Positions 24,554 to 34,533 are shown, numbered from the stretch's first letter. The stretch: 64,000 bases of DNA from FEN-299 sp963717945 (GCA_963717945.1 CAVQXT010000003.1:744001-808000), one strand, 5' to 3'. Program-made: numbers and translations. Notes: generated from the letters alone by a model not told the origin.

Positions 24554-25912
24554 TCACCCGGAACGGCCGGCGTTCGGCGCCGGGCCGGAGCAGTCAGTAT
24601 CCTCGACCAGGCCGGTCTCGCGCCAGTCCTCCTGGCCGGGCCCGCCCCGGCCGTCGGCCTGCTCTTCGGCCCTGAGCGTCTCGGGGTCGATCTCGCGGAT
24701 GACCGGGTCGTCGTCGCGCGTCACGACGACGACGCCCTGGTCGGACACGGTATGCCGCCGGCGATCCTCGTCGGCGTCGTAGCCGATCACGGCGCCGCGC
24801 GGGATGCAGACGTCGCGGTCCACGATCGCGCGCCGGATCCGGGCGTGGCGGCCGACGCGGACCCCCGGCATCAGGATGCACCGGTCGATCTGGCAGAAGC
24901 TGTGGACGCGCACGTTCGGACAGAGGACGCTGCCGGTGACCCGCCCCCCGGACACGATGCAGCCGGGGGAGATGATCGAGTCCAGCGCCTGCCCGCACCG
25001 GCGCCCGCTCTCCGCGAACACGAACTTGGCCGGCGGCGCCTGCGGCTGGTAGGTCCGGAGCGGCCACTCCGGGTCGTACAGGTTGAACTCCGGGCTCACC
25101 TGGACCAGGTCCATGTTGGCCTCGTAGTAGGCGTCGAGCGTGCCGATGTCGCGCCAGTACTTGGCCGCCTTCTTGTTCTCGTCGTAGAACCGGTACGAGA
25201 AGGTCGGGACCTCGCCGATGAGCGACGGGATGATGTCGCGGCCGAAGTCGTGTGTCGTGTCGCGTCCCGCGTCGGCCTCGAGCGCCCGGACCAGGATGTC
25301 TCCGTCGAAGACGTAGATGCCCATCGAGGCCAGCGCGAACTGCGGCGCCCCGGGAGAGGGCACCGGGGAATCGGGCTTCTCCTGGAACCCGTTCACGCGG
25401 TCGTGCTCGTCGGCCTGCACGATGCCGAACCGCTTCGACTCCTCGATCGGCACCTCGATGGTCGCGATCGTGACGGCCGCCTTCCGCTCCCGGTGGAACC
25501 GCAGCATCCGGCTGTAGTCCATCTTGTACACGTGGTCGCCGGCGAGGACGACCACGTGGCGCGGGCGCTCGCGGACGATCGAGTAGAGATTCTGGTAGAC
25601 CGCATCGGCCGTGCCGAGATACCAGTTCTCGCCCACCCGCTTCTGGGGCGGCAGAATCTCGATGAACTCCCCGAGCTCCTCGGAGACGATGCTCCAGCCC
25701 ATGCGGATGTGCCGGTTGAGCGAGAGCGATTTGTACTGGGTGGCGATGAAGATCCGGCGGAGCCCGGAGTTGATGCAATTGCTCAGGACGAAGTCGATGA
25801 TGCGGTAAGGGCCGCCGAAAAAGACGGCCGGCTTGGCCCGCTCCCGGGTGAGCGGGAAGAGCCGCTCGCCGGCACCGCCGGCGAGGACGATGACCATGGC
25901 TCCATCGAGCAT
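24554..25912 (-). CDS. glgC: Glucose-1-phosphate adenylyltransferase
   Basis: ADP-glucose pyrophosphorylase of 452 residues, the committed step of glycogen synthesis. The nucleotidyltransferase N-terminus VIVLAGGAGERLFPLT and the following KPAVFFGGPYRIIDF hold the substrate-binding residues; ATQYKSLSLNRHI follows. The C-terminal part (after about 290) is the left-handed beta-helix with repeats such as VSGGRVTGSVL and GVRVGRHARI. The allosteric site cannot be judged by eye. The ATG at 25912 is used; another ATG at 25897 is in frame. It is the first gene of the run toward eno. A TATGAT box on its strand lies about 50 bp upstream. Confidence 0.94.
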   Translation of the reverse strand: MLDGAMVIVLAGGAGERLFPLTRERAKPAVFFGGPYRIIDFVLSNCINSGLRRIFIATQYKSLSLNRHIRMGWSIVSEELGEFIEILPPQKRVGENWYLGTADAVYQNLYSIVRERPRHVVVLAGDHVYKMDYSRMLRFHRERKAAVTIATIEVPIEESKRFGIVQADEHDRVNGFQEKPDSPVPSPGAPQFALASMGIYVFDGDILVRALEADAGRDTTHDFGRDIIPSLIGEVPTFSYRFYDENKKAAKYWRDIGTLDAYYEANMDLVQVSPEFNLYDPEWPLRTYQPQAPPAKFVFAESGRRCGQALDSIISPGCIVSGGRVTGSVLCPNVRVHSFCQIDRCILMPGVRVGRHARIRRAIVDRDVCIPRGAVIGYDADEDRRRHTVSDQGVVVVTRDDDPVIREIDPETLRAEEQADGRGGPGQEDWRETGLVEDTDCSGPAPNAGRSG

Positions 25913-26018
25913 GAGCGCCCCTCAGGCCGGACACGCTGGAGAATTCCCGTGATTTCGGATCATAGCACGCGGGCCTTCCGGGCCGTCGCGGCTGAGCTGG
26001 CCGCGGGCGGTCCGGGCT

Positions 26019-26048
26019 TTGACTTTCGCGACAGCCGGCGACTATGAT
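26019..26048 (+). promoter_or_regulatory. Promoter of the 26092 gene
   Basis: TTGACT, 18-bp spacer, TATGAT: a near-consensus sigma-70 promoter placed 43 bp upstream of the ATG at 26092. Confidence 0.65.
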
Positions 26049-26091
26049 CCAGCGATTCGTCATTCCGACGTACTGTGGGGGTAGAGTCGTC

Positions 26092-27231
26092 ATGTTAATC
26101 CGTGTTCGGGTGCTGTCGCTGGCTAGCGCCCTCGTCATCGCTCTTCTCGCGTCTTCACTCCAGGCGGCGGCCCAGGACAAGAAGCCCGACCCCAAGGTCG
26201 ACAAGGCCCGGCAGGCCGAGATCGCCGCGGCGGTCAAGGTCGTCGACGACGTGATGGCCGGGCAGCCGGCGCCGTCCGACATCAAGTTCTCGTGGCTCAC
26301 CCACTCGATGAGGGGCCGGGACGGCAAGGAGTACGTGCCGTTCCTGATGCTTCTCGACAAGGACCAGAAGCTCCCGGCGTCGGTGACCTACTACGTCCGC
26401 GTGGCCAACAAGGCGACGGTCGCCGAGCAGCAGAAGGCCCAGGCGGCGTACAAGGCCTCGCTCGCCAAGGCGGAGAACGAGGCGAGACTCGATCCCGAGA
26501 ACGTGGAGCTCGCCGAAGCCGCCGACAAGCTGCGCGCCCAGCCGCCGAAGGTGGAATACGCCTTCGAGGACCTGAAGACGTTCACCCTGAACGGGCAGCC
26601 CGGGGCCGGGTTCCGGATCCCGTCGGCGATCATGGCGCCGGCCGGCGATTACGACGTCTACGTCCTGCTCAAGGAGCCCTCGGCGAGTGTGAGGGACAAG
26701 AAGGCCCAGCCGAAGGCCGGTCTGCTGAAGACCGCCCTGACCGTGCCCGACTACTCGGCCGCGCCGCTGGCGACCAGTTCGGTGCTGCTCACCAAGGGGG
26801 CCGCCGACCCCGCCCAGCAGCCGCAGGTGCAGAGCGACCCGAGCAGGAACCCTTACGTCTTCTTCACGGTCTCCTCCGATGCGATTCCGCTCGAGGCCAA
26901 GTTCGACAAGAAGGCGTGGCTGGCGGTCAGCATGTACGTCTACAACCCGGGTCTCGACGCCGCGACGAGCCAGCCGAACCTCACGGTGGATTTCGCGTTC
27001 TACCACAAGGCCGACGGCGGCGAGAAGTTCTTCAACCGGACACCGCCGCAGCAGTTCAATGCCACCACGCTCGGTCCGAAGTTCGACGTGAAGACCGGCG
27101 TGTTCGTCGGGACGGCCGTTCCGCTCGAGAGCTTCCCTGAAGGGAATTACCGCCTCGAGATCAAGATCACCGACAAGGTGACGGGCAAGTCGAAGGTCGA
27201 GAACTCGCAGTTCACGGTGATGCCGGGGTAA
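26092..27231 (+). CDS. Secreted protein of unknown function
   Basis: Exported protein of 379 residues with a signal peptide (about 1-28, MLIRVRVLSLASALVIALL to LQAAAQ). The mature part begins with charged helices (KVDKARQAEIAAAVKVVDDV), followed by beta-rich segments such as KEYVPFLMLLDKD, VTYYVRV, and a C-terminal FEGNYRLEIKITDKVTG-type sandwich ending in SQFTVMPG. I recognise no catalytic motif; the architecture resembles a repeated Ig-like fold. The ATG at 26092 follows GGGGGTAGAG and a strong promoter. An upstream Met at 26044 overlaps the promoter and is rejected. It may be linked to the surface-protein gene that follows. Confidence 0.8.
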   Translation: MLIRVRVLSLASALVIALLASSLQAAAQDKKPDPKVDKARQAEIAAAVKVVDDVMAGQPAPSDIKFSWLTHSMRGRDGKEYVPFLMLLDKDQKLPASVTYYVRVANKATVAEQQKAQAAYKASLAKAENEARLDPENVELAEAADKLRAQPPKVEYAFEDLKTFTLNGQPGAGFRIPSAIMAPAGDYDVYVLLKEPSASVRDKKAQPKAGLLKTALTVPDYSAAPLATSSVLLTKGAADPAQQPQVQSDPSRNPYVFFTVSSDAIPLEAKFDKKAWLAVSMYVYNPGLDAATSQPNLTVDFAFYHKADGGEKFFNRTPPQQFNATTLGPKFDVKTGVFVGTAVPLESFPEGNYRLEIKITDKVTGKSKVENSQFTVMPG

Positions 27232-27334
27232 CCGACAGGCGACCCTCAGCCGGCCCTGTCGGAACATGGACGAGCGGGCCTGCGGGCCCGGTGCACGACA
27301 CTCGGCCCGAGCGTCGGGTGGTCAGAGCCAGCCT

Positions 27335-29274
27335 ATGAACCGCCTCTTGGCGATCGTCGGTTCAACGGTCGTGGCCTGCATGGCGGGGTGGACCCCTGCC
27401 GCGCAGGCCCAGCCCGGTGATGCCCGCGCCGCCTTCGATGGGTCGGCGCACCGGGTGGCGTCCGCCGCGTCCGGCTTCCTCCAGGGCGTGGTCGCCGACG
27501 AACGGGGCACGCCTCTCGCCGGGGCGATGGTGTCCGCGCTCGGCGCGACCAGCGCCGTCGCGGTGACCGACCAGCGCGGCGTGTTCACGCTGGGGCTGCC
27601 GCCCGGTCCGTACGTTCTTCGCGCTCACCTGGCCGGCTTCGTGCCGTCGCGCCGACAGTTCGTGGACGTGCGCCCCACCTCACCCGAGCGCTACGCCATC
27701 ACCTTGCAGCGCGCGGCGTCGGGGACGGCGGCGACGCCTCCCGCCCCCAGGACGCCGCCTCCGCCGATGAAGGTGCTTGCCGCCGGGCTCGCGCCGGTCG
27801 AACCGGGGTTCGACCCGCTGTCGCTCGAACCGTTCGGCATCTCGGACGTCTCGACCAGGGCGCCCGAGGATCGCGGCGAGACCGCGTGGCGGATTCGTCA
27901 CCTGCCGCGGAGCGTCCTCAAGGACACGACCGACCGGGCGTCGAACGCCCCGGCCAAGGACGGAAGCCCGGCCGGGGGCAAGCAGCCGGCCGCGTCCGGG
28001 GCCGGCTTTGCCCGCGCCCTCGGCGCCCCCGTGAGACTCCTGAGCGACCTGCCCGTGACCGGGCAGGTCAACCTGATGACCTCAGGGTCGTTCGACGGCG
28101 GCCAGGGGCCGTCGTCGTCGGACTCGATGCGCGGGACCGCGTTCTTCGCGCTGACCGGTCCGGCCTGGCGCTATGGCGACTGGTCGGCCCGCGTCATGAC
28201 GCAGGCGATCCCGGGTTCCTGGTTCCTCTCCGGCGGGTTTCGGAACCGCGCGCCGTCGAGGAACCTCTATAACGTCGGCTTCGCCTACAGCTCGCAGCGG
28301 CTGACGTCGACCACCCCGATGGCCCACGTGTCGCTCGAGCGGACCGAACCCGGGGACCGCGCCGCCGGCCTGCTCTACGGTGCGGGCCGATTCACCGTGG
28401 CGCCGCGACTGTTTGTCGACTACGGCGGGCGGCTCGCGTGGTACGACTACATGCGGGGGGAGGGCTCGTCAGCCCGAGCGTCGTCGTCACCGTCGTGCCG
28501 ATCCAGCGGTTCAGGCTTCGGGTCGGCGCCTCCCAGCGACAGCTGGCCCCCGGGGCGGAGGAGTTCCTCGAGCCGTTTGCCGGCGGCCTGTGGGTGCCGC
28601 CCGAGCGGACGTTCGTGGCCTACTCGCCGATGGTCCCCGAGCGGACGACCCAGTTCGACGCCGCGATCGAGCACGACCTGACGCCGGGTGTCTCGCTGGC
28701 GCTCCGCTCGTTCTACCAGGACACCACGAACCAGCAGATGGTGTTCTTTGGCGACGCCGTGACCGGCCAGCCGGGACACTACGGTGTCGTGGACGCGGGG
28801 GACGTGCTGACGCGAGGATGGAGCATCGGGGTCACGCACCACCTGCTGTCGCGCCTTCGGGGTTCGCTGGCCTACGAGCTGACAGAGGCCCGGTGGTGGA
28901 CGGCGGCTCAGGGCCAGGAGCTGCTCCTGCTTGGTTTCGCGCCGCGCGCGAGCCGGGAGCACCTGCACGGCCTGTCCACGTCGATTGAAACCGACCTGCC
29001 GCTGACCGAGACGCACGTCTACGTCGCCTACCGGCTGAGCAACGGGTTCACCCGGCGCGAGGGCGACACGGCCGGCCCGGGGTTCGATTCCAGGTTCGAC
29101 GTCCAGGTCACCCAGCGGCTGCCGTTCCTCGATTTCACGGCCGCCCAGTGGCAGGTGCTGTTTGTCGTCAAGAACGTGTTCAGGGAATCCGCGCGTGACA
29201 GCTCGGCGTACGACGAACTGCTGGTCGTCAGGCCGCCGACCCGAATCCTCGGAGGATTCGTCGTGCGGTTCTGA
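27335..29274 (+). pseudogene. TonB-dependent-receptor-like outer-membrane protein, one frameshift
   Basis: Two frames join into one outer-membrane protein of about 645 residues. The first frame has a signal peptide (MNRLLAIVGS to AAQAQ), a carboxypeptidase-regulatory-like domain (about 45-125: GFLQGVVADERGTPLAGAMV to RQFVDV), and a Pro-rich and TonB-box-like linker, then barrel strands. The second frame runs from about 28462 (VSPSVVVTVVPIQRF) to the terminal aromatic residue in GGFVVRF, typical of outer-membrane barrels. The break lies near 28455-28466 in a run of six G, so a homopolymer error is likely. No plug domain was seen, so it may be an OmpA-like or adhesin barrel rather than a true receptor. 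Confidence 0.7.
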
Positions 29275-29315
29275 CGGCCGCCTCCCGGGCGAACGGGTCG
29301 TGCGGGGACTCGTGG

Positions 29316-29340
29316 GGCGGGCGCCAGACGCCCGCCTTTG
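29316..29340 (+). terminator. Intrinsic terminator after the barrel gene
   Basis: Stem GGCGGGCG with CGCCCGCC around a five-base loop, followed by TTTG and TTG. It lies 42 bp after the stop codon at 29274. The remaining 200 bases before the next gene are AT-richer, as expected of a promoter region; I see no clear -35/-10 pair there. Confidence 0.75.
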
Positions 29341-29544
29341 TTGTCTGGTTCGCCGGAGTTCGGCGCCCTTAATACACTATTGTGGACACGGGGTCCATTT
29401 GGTTGGATGATCGAGCGAGGGCATGGCGGCGTCGAACGGTAATTCCAGTCTTTGCATTTATTTGCGGAGCCACGGCCGAATCTCAGCCATGGTATGCCGT
29501 TTGCTCTCTTCGGCCATCAACGCCGACTGGTCGGCAACCCGGTG

Positions 29545-32472
29545 ATGAACACGCGAGCAAGCGCGGCGGCAACCCGACGAAAGGTCCTGTGGCGTTGGCC
29601 CGGGTGGCCCGCGTTCACGCCGTCCCTGCTGACGCTGAGCGTCGCCGCCATCCTCCTCGTCCTCGGCCTGGCCAACATGGTCATCCGGGCCACCTCGCAC
29701 GAGGCTGACGACGGCGTGCTGTGGGTGAACCGGGTCGAAGGGGTGACGGCGTTCCAGGTTGCTCCGGGGACGCCGGCCGCGCAGGCGGGCATCAAGCCGG
29801 GCGACCTCCTCGAAGCGATCAACGGGCAGTTTGTCGACCAGTCGGCCGACGTCTGGAACATCCTGCGCCAATCCAAGGAAGGGCAGCCGGTCGAGTACCG
29901 GGTGCTCAGGCTGGGGACGTCGGAGGCCTTCAGCTTCCGCCTCGCGTCGGTGCCGCTCGGCAACGTCGGCCTCTACTTCGTGCTGGCGCCGATCGGGCTG
30001 TTCACGCTGCTGGTGGGCGCGAGCGTGAGGCTGCGCAGGCCGAGCCACCCGGCGACGCTCCACTTCCTCTGGCTGGCGGGGACGTTCTTCGGCTGGGCGG
30101 TGTTTTCCTTCTCCGGCCGGCTGGACCGGCTCGACTGGTTCTTCTACTGGGCCGACGCGGCCGCGGTCCTGCTGCTGCCGCCGCTGTTCCTGCACTTCAC
30201 CTTCTTCTTTCCCGAGCGCCCGCGCACGTTCGTGACGACGCCGCTCGGCAGCCGGCTGTGGCCGCTGGTCTACCTGCCGGCGCTGCTGCTCGGCGCGGCC
30301 CGCGTCGTGGCGGTCGTGCGGGCGACGCAGAACCAGCAGTTCTACGTCAACGGCGTGGTGCAGACGCTCGACCGGTTCGAGCCGTTGTACCTGTCGATCT
30401 TCCTGTGCGCCGGCCTGGTCGTGATCATGCGGGCGTTCAAGGAGGTGCGGGCGGTCACGGCCCGGAGGCAGCTGCGGTGGATCGCGTGGGGCACGGCGCT
30501 CGGGGGGCTGCCGTTCGCCTTCGGCTACGCGGTGCCGTTCGCGCTCGGGATGAAGCCGTCGCTGCCGATGGAGCTGTCGGCGATCCCGCTCAGCCTGATC
30601 CCGCTCACCTTCGCGTCGGCGATCGTGCGCTACCGCCTGGCCGACGTCGAGGTGATCGTCAAGCGCGGCATGGTGTGGGCGGCGGCGCTCGCGGCCGTCG
30701 CGGCCATCTACGCGGTGCTGCTGCGGCTGGCCGGCTGGATCTTCCTCGAGGGCTCGCGCGAGCACACCTCGGTCATCGCGATGCTGGCCACGCTGGTGGT
30801 CGTGCTGGTGGCGCGGCCGCTGCAGAACGTGATCCAGGCGACGTTCGACCGGGCGTTCTACCGCGACCGTTACGACTACCGGCGGGCGCTGGTCGGCTTC
30901 GCCCGCGACCTCAGCGCGGACCTGAACCTCTACCGCCTCGGCGACCGCATCGTGTCGCGGGTGACCGAGACACTGCTGGTGGACCGGATGACGCTGCTGC
31001 TCGCCGAGGAGCGGACCGGGGATTTCGTGGCGATCCGGTCGGCCGGGATGGACGGCACGGCGGTCCGGCTCGGGCGCGCCTCGGCGCTGGGCGCGCGGCT
31101 GGCGTCGGGCGCGACGATCGACCTCGACGACCCGGTCACGACACACGGGATGGCCCCGGGCGATGTCGAGGGGTGGCGCGAGCTGGAGCTGTACTACTTC
31201 GTGCCGTGCGTCTCGAAGGAGTCGACGATCGCCGTGCTCGCGCTGGGGCGCAAGGCGCACGCCGAGCCGCTCAACTCGGAGGACCTGGCGCTGCTCGCGG
31301 CGGTGGCCGGGCAGGCGGCGACCGCGCTCGAGAACGGCCGCCTCTACCGGCAGCTGCACCTCAAGGCCGAGGAGCTCGGGCGTCTGCGGGAGTTCAACGA
31401 GAACATCCTCGAGTCGCTCGACGCCGGCCTCGCGGTGGTGGACGGGCAGGAGCGCGTGCTGCGCTGGAACCGGGCGCTCGAGCAGCTGCACGGCGCCGCC
31501 CGCGCCGACGCCGTCGGCCGGACGCTCGGCGAGCTGTTCGGGCCCTCCTTCGGCGACGCCGTGCGGGACGCCCGCGACCAGTCTCCGCAGGGCGGGGCCG
31601 TCTACCGGTTCCCGCTCGCCGCGGCGGTCGGGGGCGACGGCCGGGCGCTGGTCAACATCACCGCCGTGCCGCTCCAGTCGCTGTCGGGCGGCGCCGACAC
31701 CGGCACGGTCGTCATCGTCGACGACGTGACGGCGCGGGCGCAGCTCGAGGAGCAGCTCCAGATCTCCGACAAGATGGCGTCGATCGGGCTTTTGGCCGCC
31801 GGCGTGGCGCACGAGGTGAACACGCCGCTCACCGGCATCTCCAGCTTCACGCAGATGCTGCTCGACGGCGCCGACCCCGACGACCCGAAGACGCGCCTGC
31901 TCGAGAAGATCGAGCGCCAGACGTTCCGGGCGGCGAAGATCGTGAACGGGCTGCTGAACCTCTCGCGCCCGGCGACGGCCGCGCCCGAGCGCGCCCCGGT
32001 CGATCTGAACGTCGTCGTCGCCGACGTGCTGTCGCTGCTCGAGCACCAGTTCCGGGTGTCCCGGATCCAGGTGCGGCGCGAGATGCCGTCGCCCGGGCCG
32101 GTCGTGCTCGGCACCGAGTTCAAGCTGCAGCAGGTCTTCCTCAACCTGTTCATCAACGCCCGCGACGCCATGCCCAAGGGGGGCTGGCTGACCATCCGCA
32201 CGCGGACGGCCGACGGCGCGGCCGTCGTCGAGGTGAGCGACACGGGCGCCGGCATCCCGAACGACCGCCTCGCCCGGATCTACGACCCGTTCTTCACGAC
32301 CAAGGAGATCGGCCAGGGCACCGGCCTCGGCCTGTCGATCACCTACGGCATCGTGCGGGAGCACGAGGGCGCGATCGCCTGCGACAGCGCCGTCGGCGTC
32401 GGGACCCGGTTCACGCTGTCGTTCCCGCTCGCGGCGCCCGCATCGATCCCGCGCACCGGTCGCGCCGTCTGA
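29545..32472 (+). CDS. PDZ-membrane-GAF-PAS sensor histidine kinase
   Basis: Large sensor kinase of about 975 residues. After a first membrane helix (about 25-45) comes a periplasmic PDZ-like domain (about 55-120, with GIKPGDLLEAINGQ). Seven to eight further helices (about 130-430) form a 7TM-like module (LYFVLAPIGLFTLLVGASV onward). Then come a GAF-like domain (about 460-590), a PAS domain (about 600-720), the dimerisation helix with H756 in VAHEVNTPLTG, and an ATPase domain with N box near 871 (LFINARDAM) and G boxes DTGAGIP and GTGLGLSITYGI. This class resembles NtrB-type kinases. The ATG at 29545 is chosen; upstream in-frame starts add no domain. The sigma-54 activator gene follows 22 bp later. 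Confidence 0.88.
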   Translation: MNTRASAAATRRKVLWRWPGWPAFTPSLLTLSVAAILLVLGLANMVIRATSHEADDGVLWVNRVEGVTAFQVAPGTPAAQAGIKPGDLLEAINGQFVDQSADVWNILRQSKEGQPVEYRVLRLGTSEAFSFRLASVPLGNVGLYFVLAPIGLFTLLVGASVRLRRPSHPATLHFLWLAGTFFGWAVFSFSGRLDRLDWFFYWADAAAVLLLPPLFLHFTFFFPERPRTFVTTPLGSRLWPLVYLPALLLGAARVVAVVRATQNQQFYVNGVVQTLDRFEPLYLSIFLCAGLVVIMRAFKEVRAVTARRQLRWIAWGTALGGLPFAFGYAVPFALGMKPSLPMELSAIPLSLIPLTFASAIVRYRLADVEVIVKRGMVWAAALAAVAAIYAVLLRLAGWIFLEGSREHTSVIAMLATLVVVLVARPLQNVIQATFDRAFYRDRYDYRRALVGFARDLSADLNLYRLGDRIVSRVTETLLVDRMTLLLAEERTGDFVAIRSAGMDGTAVRLGRASALGARLASGATIDLDDPVTTHGMAPGDVEGWRELELYYFVPCVSKESTIAVLALGRKAHAEPLNSEDLALLAAVAGQAATALENGRLYRQLHLKAEELGRLREFNENILESLDAGLAVVDGQERVLRWNRALEQLHGAARADAVGRTLGELFGPSFGDAVRDARDQSPQGGAVYRFPLAAAVGGDGRALVNITAVPLQSLSGGADTGTVVIVDDVTARAQLEEQLQISDKMASIGLLAAGVAHEVNTPLTGISSFTQMLLDGADPDDPKTRLLEKIERQTFRAAKIVNGLLNLSRPATAAPERAPVDLNVVVADVLSLLEHQFRVSRIQVRREMPSPGPVVLGTEFKLQQVFLNLFINARDAMPKGGWLTIRTRTADGAAVVEVSDTGAGIPNDRLARIYDPFFTTKEIGQGTGLGLSITYGIVREHEGAIACDSAVGVGTRFTLSFPLAAPASIPRTGRAV

Positions 32473-32494
32473 CCCCTTTCCCGTCTGCCTGACT

Positions 32495-33934
32495 ATGGCC
32501 CGACCCGGCACCGTGCTCGTCATCGACGACGAAGAGATCATGCGCGAGATCCTCGAGGCGCTCCTCACGCGCGAGGGGTACGACGTCCGCCTGGCGTCGG
32601 GCGGCGCCGAGGGGCTCGACATCGCGCGGTCGGTGCCGGTGGACGCCGCGATCGTGGACGTGATGATGCCCGGCATGGACGGGCTCGCGGTGCTCGACGA
32701 GATCAAGAAGATCGACGAGGACATCGCCGTCATCATGATCACGGCCTTCGCGTCGGTCGAGACCGCGATCGCGGCGATGAAGCGCGGGGCGTTCGACTAC
32801 GTCACCAAGCCGTTCAAGAACGACGAGGTGCTGGTCGTCCTCGGCAACGCGGTCGAGCGCACCCAGCTGGTCGCCGAGAACCGCGCGCTCCGGCAGAACC
32901 TCCAGGAGCGCTACAGCAAGTTCGGCAACATCATCGGCCGCAGCCAGCGCATGCGGCAGGTGTTCGACCTGATCATCCAGGCGGCGCCCAGCCGGTCCAC
33001 GATCCTGATCGGCGGCGAGAGCGGGACGGGGAAGGAGCTGGTCGCCCGCGCCATCCACTCGAACTCGCCGCGGGCCCCGCGCGCGTTCGTGACGGTGAAC
33101 TCGGGGAACCTCCCCCCGGACCTGCTCGAGTCGAACCTGTTCGGCCACGTGAAGGGCGCCTTCACCGGCGCGGTCTACCCGAAGAAGGGGCTCTTCGAGA
33201 TGGCCGACAAGGGGAGCATCTTCTTCGACGAGATCGGGAACATCCCCATCGAGACGCAGCCCAAGCTGCTGCGCGTGATGCAGGAGCGCGAGTTCATGCG
33301 CCTCGGCGGGGTCGAGAACATCAAGGTCGACGTCCGGATCATCGCGGCGACCAACGTGGACCTGCACAAGATGATGGAGGAGCAGCGGTTCCGCGAGGAC
33401 CTCTACTACCGCCTCCACGTCATCACCGTGCAGCTGCCGCCGCTGCGCGACCGGAAAGAGGACATCCCGCTGCTCGCGCAGCACTTCCTCCACAAGTACG
33501 GCACCGAGAACGAGAAGCCGGGGCTCGAGCTGACGCCCGGCGCGCTCGACCTGCTGCTCGAGTACGACTGGCCGGGCAACGTGCGGGAGCTCGAGAACGT
33601 GATCGAGCGGGCCGTCGTGCTCACCACCGGCGCGACGATCGGCGAGGACCTGGTCCCCGAGCAGGTGCGGAAGCGGCCAGTGTTCAGGATGCCGCAGTTC
33701 AACCTGCCCAACGAGGGGATCTCGTTCAACGAAGTGACGGCGGATTTCGAGCGGCGGCTGATCGAGTCCACGCTCGAGCTGGTCGGCGGCGTGCAGAAGC
33801 GGGCGGCCGAGCTGCTCCACCTCAAGCCGACCACGCTCAACGAGATGATCAAGCGGCACGAGATCCGCTCCCGCCGCCGGCGCGGCGAGAACGACGCGGC
33901 GAACGGGAGCGACGAGGATCCGGCCGAGTCGTAG
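32495..33934 (+). CDS. NtrC-family sigma-54-dependent response regulator
   Basis: Regulator of 479 residues paired with the preceding kinase. The receiver (1-120) has DD at 11-12, phospho-acceptor D55 in IVDVMMPGMDG, and K106 in TKPFKN. The AAA+ domain has Walker A GESGTGKE (174-181), the sigma-54-contacting loop GAFTGA (221-226), and Walker B FFDEIGN (243-249). A Fis-type helix-turn-helix ends it (LIESTLELVGGVQKRAAELL). All activator motifs are intact, so it should open sigma-54 promoters; one candidate site lies at 5184. The ATG at 32495 follows the kinase stop by 22 bp. Confidence 0.95.
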   Translation: MARPGTVLVIDDEEIMREILEALLTREGYDVRLASGGAEGLDIARSVPVDAAIVDVMMPGMDGLAVLDEIKKIDEDIAVIMITAFASVETAIAAMKRGAFDYVTKPFKNDEVLVVLGNAVERTQLVAENRALRQNLQERYSKFGNIIGRSQRMRQVFDLIIQAAPSRSTILIGGESGTGKELVARAIHSNSPRAPRAFVTVNSGNLPPDLLESNLFGHVKGAFTGAVYPKKGLFEMADKGSIFFDEIGNIPIETQPKLLRVMQEREFMRLGGVENIKVDVRIIAATNVDLHKMMEEQRFREDLYYRLHVITVQLPPLRDRKEDIPLLAQHFLHKYGTENEKPGLELTPGALDLLLEYDWPGNVRELENVIERAVVLTTGATIGEDLVPEQVRKRPVFRMPQFNLPNEGISFNEVTADFERRLIESTLELVGGVQKRAAELLHLKPTTLNEMIKRHEIRSRRRRGENDAANGSDEDPAES

Positions 33935-33937
33935 GAC

Positions 33938-33981
33938 TTTCCGGCTTACGCCTCATGCCTTGCGGCTGACGCCTTACTGCG
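33938..33981. repeat. Short heptamer array before dispersed element copy 3
   Basis: About six units of GCCTTAC / GCCTCAT / GGCTGAC type, directly after the regulator stop and directly before the element. Confidence 0.65.
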
Positions 33982-34208
33982 TCATGAGCCGGGGCTCCCC
34001 CTGGCCCATGAAAATGGCAGCTGCCGAGCACGGCGCCGCGCGTGGCGACCACGTCCGATTGAACGCCGCGTCTCGGGTCTGCCGGCTCGCAAAGCGGCCC
34101 CTCCCTGGCACCACGGTCGGGGCAGGTTTACGCTTTGCTCGGGCAGATCCCTGCGGCGCGGCATCGGACCGACCGGGCCGCTTCGCCTCGGCGCTATTTT
34201 CTGAGCAC
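33982..34208 (+). repeat. Dispersed structured element, copy 3
   Basis: Copy of 227 bp with both conserved ends (TCATGAGCCGGGGCTC and CTATTTTCTGAGCAC) and the inner GGTCTGCC. The complementary GGCAGA side carries one altered base and a small loop (GGCAGATCCC), so this copy is slightly degraded. It is about 40 bp longer than copy 1 near the left end. Confidence 0.75.
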
Positions 34209-34228
34209 GCGCGCGCCGTCTCCAGATA

Positions 34229-34250
34229 GCGCAGGGCTTCAGCCCTGCGC
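34229..34250. repeat. Single REP palindrome
   Basis: One perfect palindrome with arms GCGCAGGGCT and AGCCCTGCGC and two central bases. It is of the same family as the pairs at 21227 and 44714. It belongs to an 825-bp stretch (33935-34759) without a gene apart from the remnant listed next. Confidence 0.7.
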
Positions 34251-34422
34251 AGGACCGGGCCACGGTGGGTCCGCCATGGCCAGGCGAAGGTGGACGGGCC
34301 CGCGATCGTGACGGGTTCTTGCCCCCGCGGGCGAGCCGAGCGTGAGGGTCAGGCATTCCTCGACGCCGCGCGCGAGCAGCGCGGACGTTCGTGACGGCGC
34401 CGCGCGCAGGGAATGGGCAGGC

Positions 34423-34533
34423 CTACTTGCCGCGCATTTCCTTCAACGCGTTCGCGAACTCCTTGTCCTTCATGAATCTCGCGAAGGAGTCGTCGGTGGC
34501 CGGGTCGGGGAGCGGTGTGGGCAGGGTCGAGGT
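34423..34533 (-). other. Possible gene remnant
   Basis: On the minus strand, 37 open codons end in FMKDKEFANALKEMRGK and then TAG, which reads like the C-terminus of a real protein. An in-frame stop lies just upstream at 34534-34536, so no complete gene exists. I do not recognise the family. The surrounding sequence to 34759 shows nothing else. Confidence 0.2.

Noticed and set aside
29458..32742. Very long open frame on the minus strand over the sensor kinase gene
   Set aside because: It is antisense to a gene with clear domains, is Arg/Gly/His-rich and matches nothing; GC-rich DNA gives such shadows.
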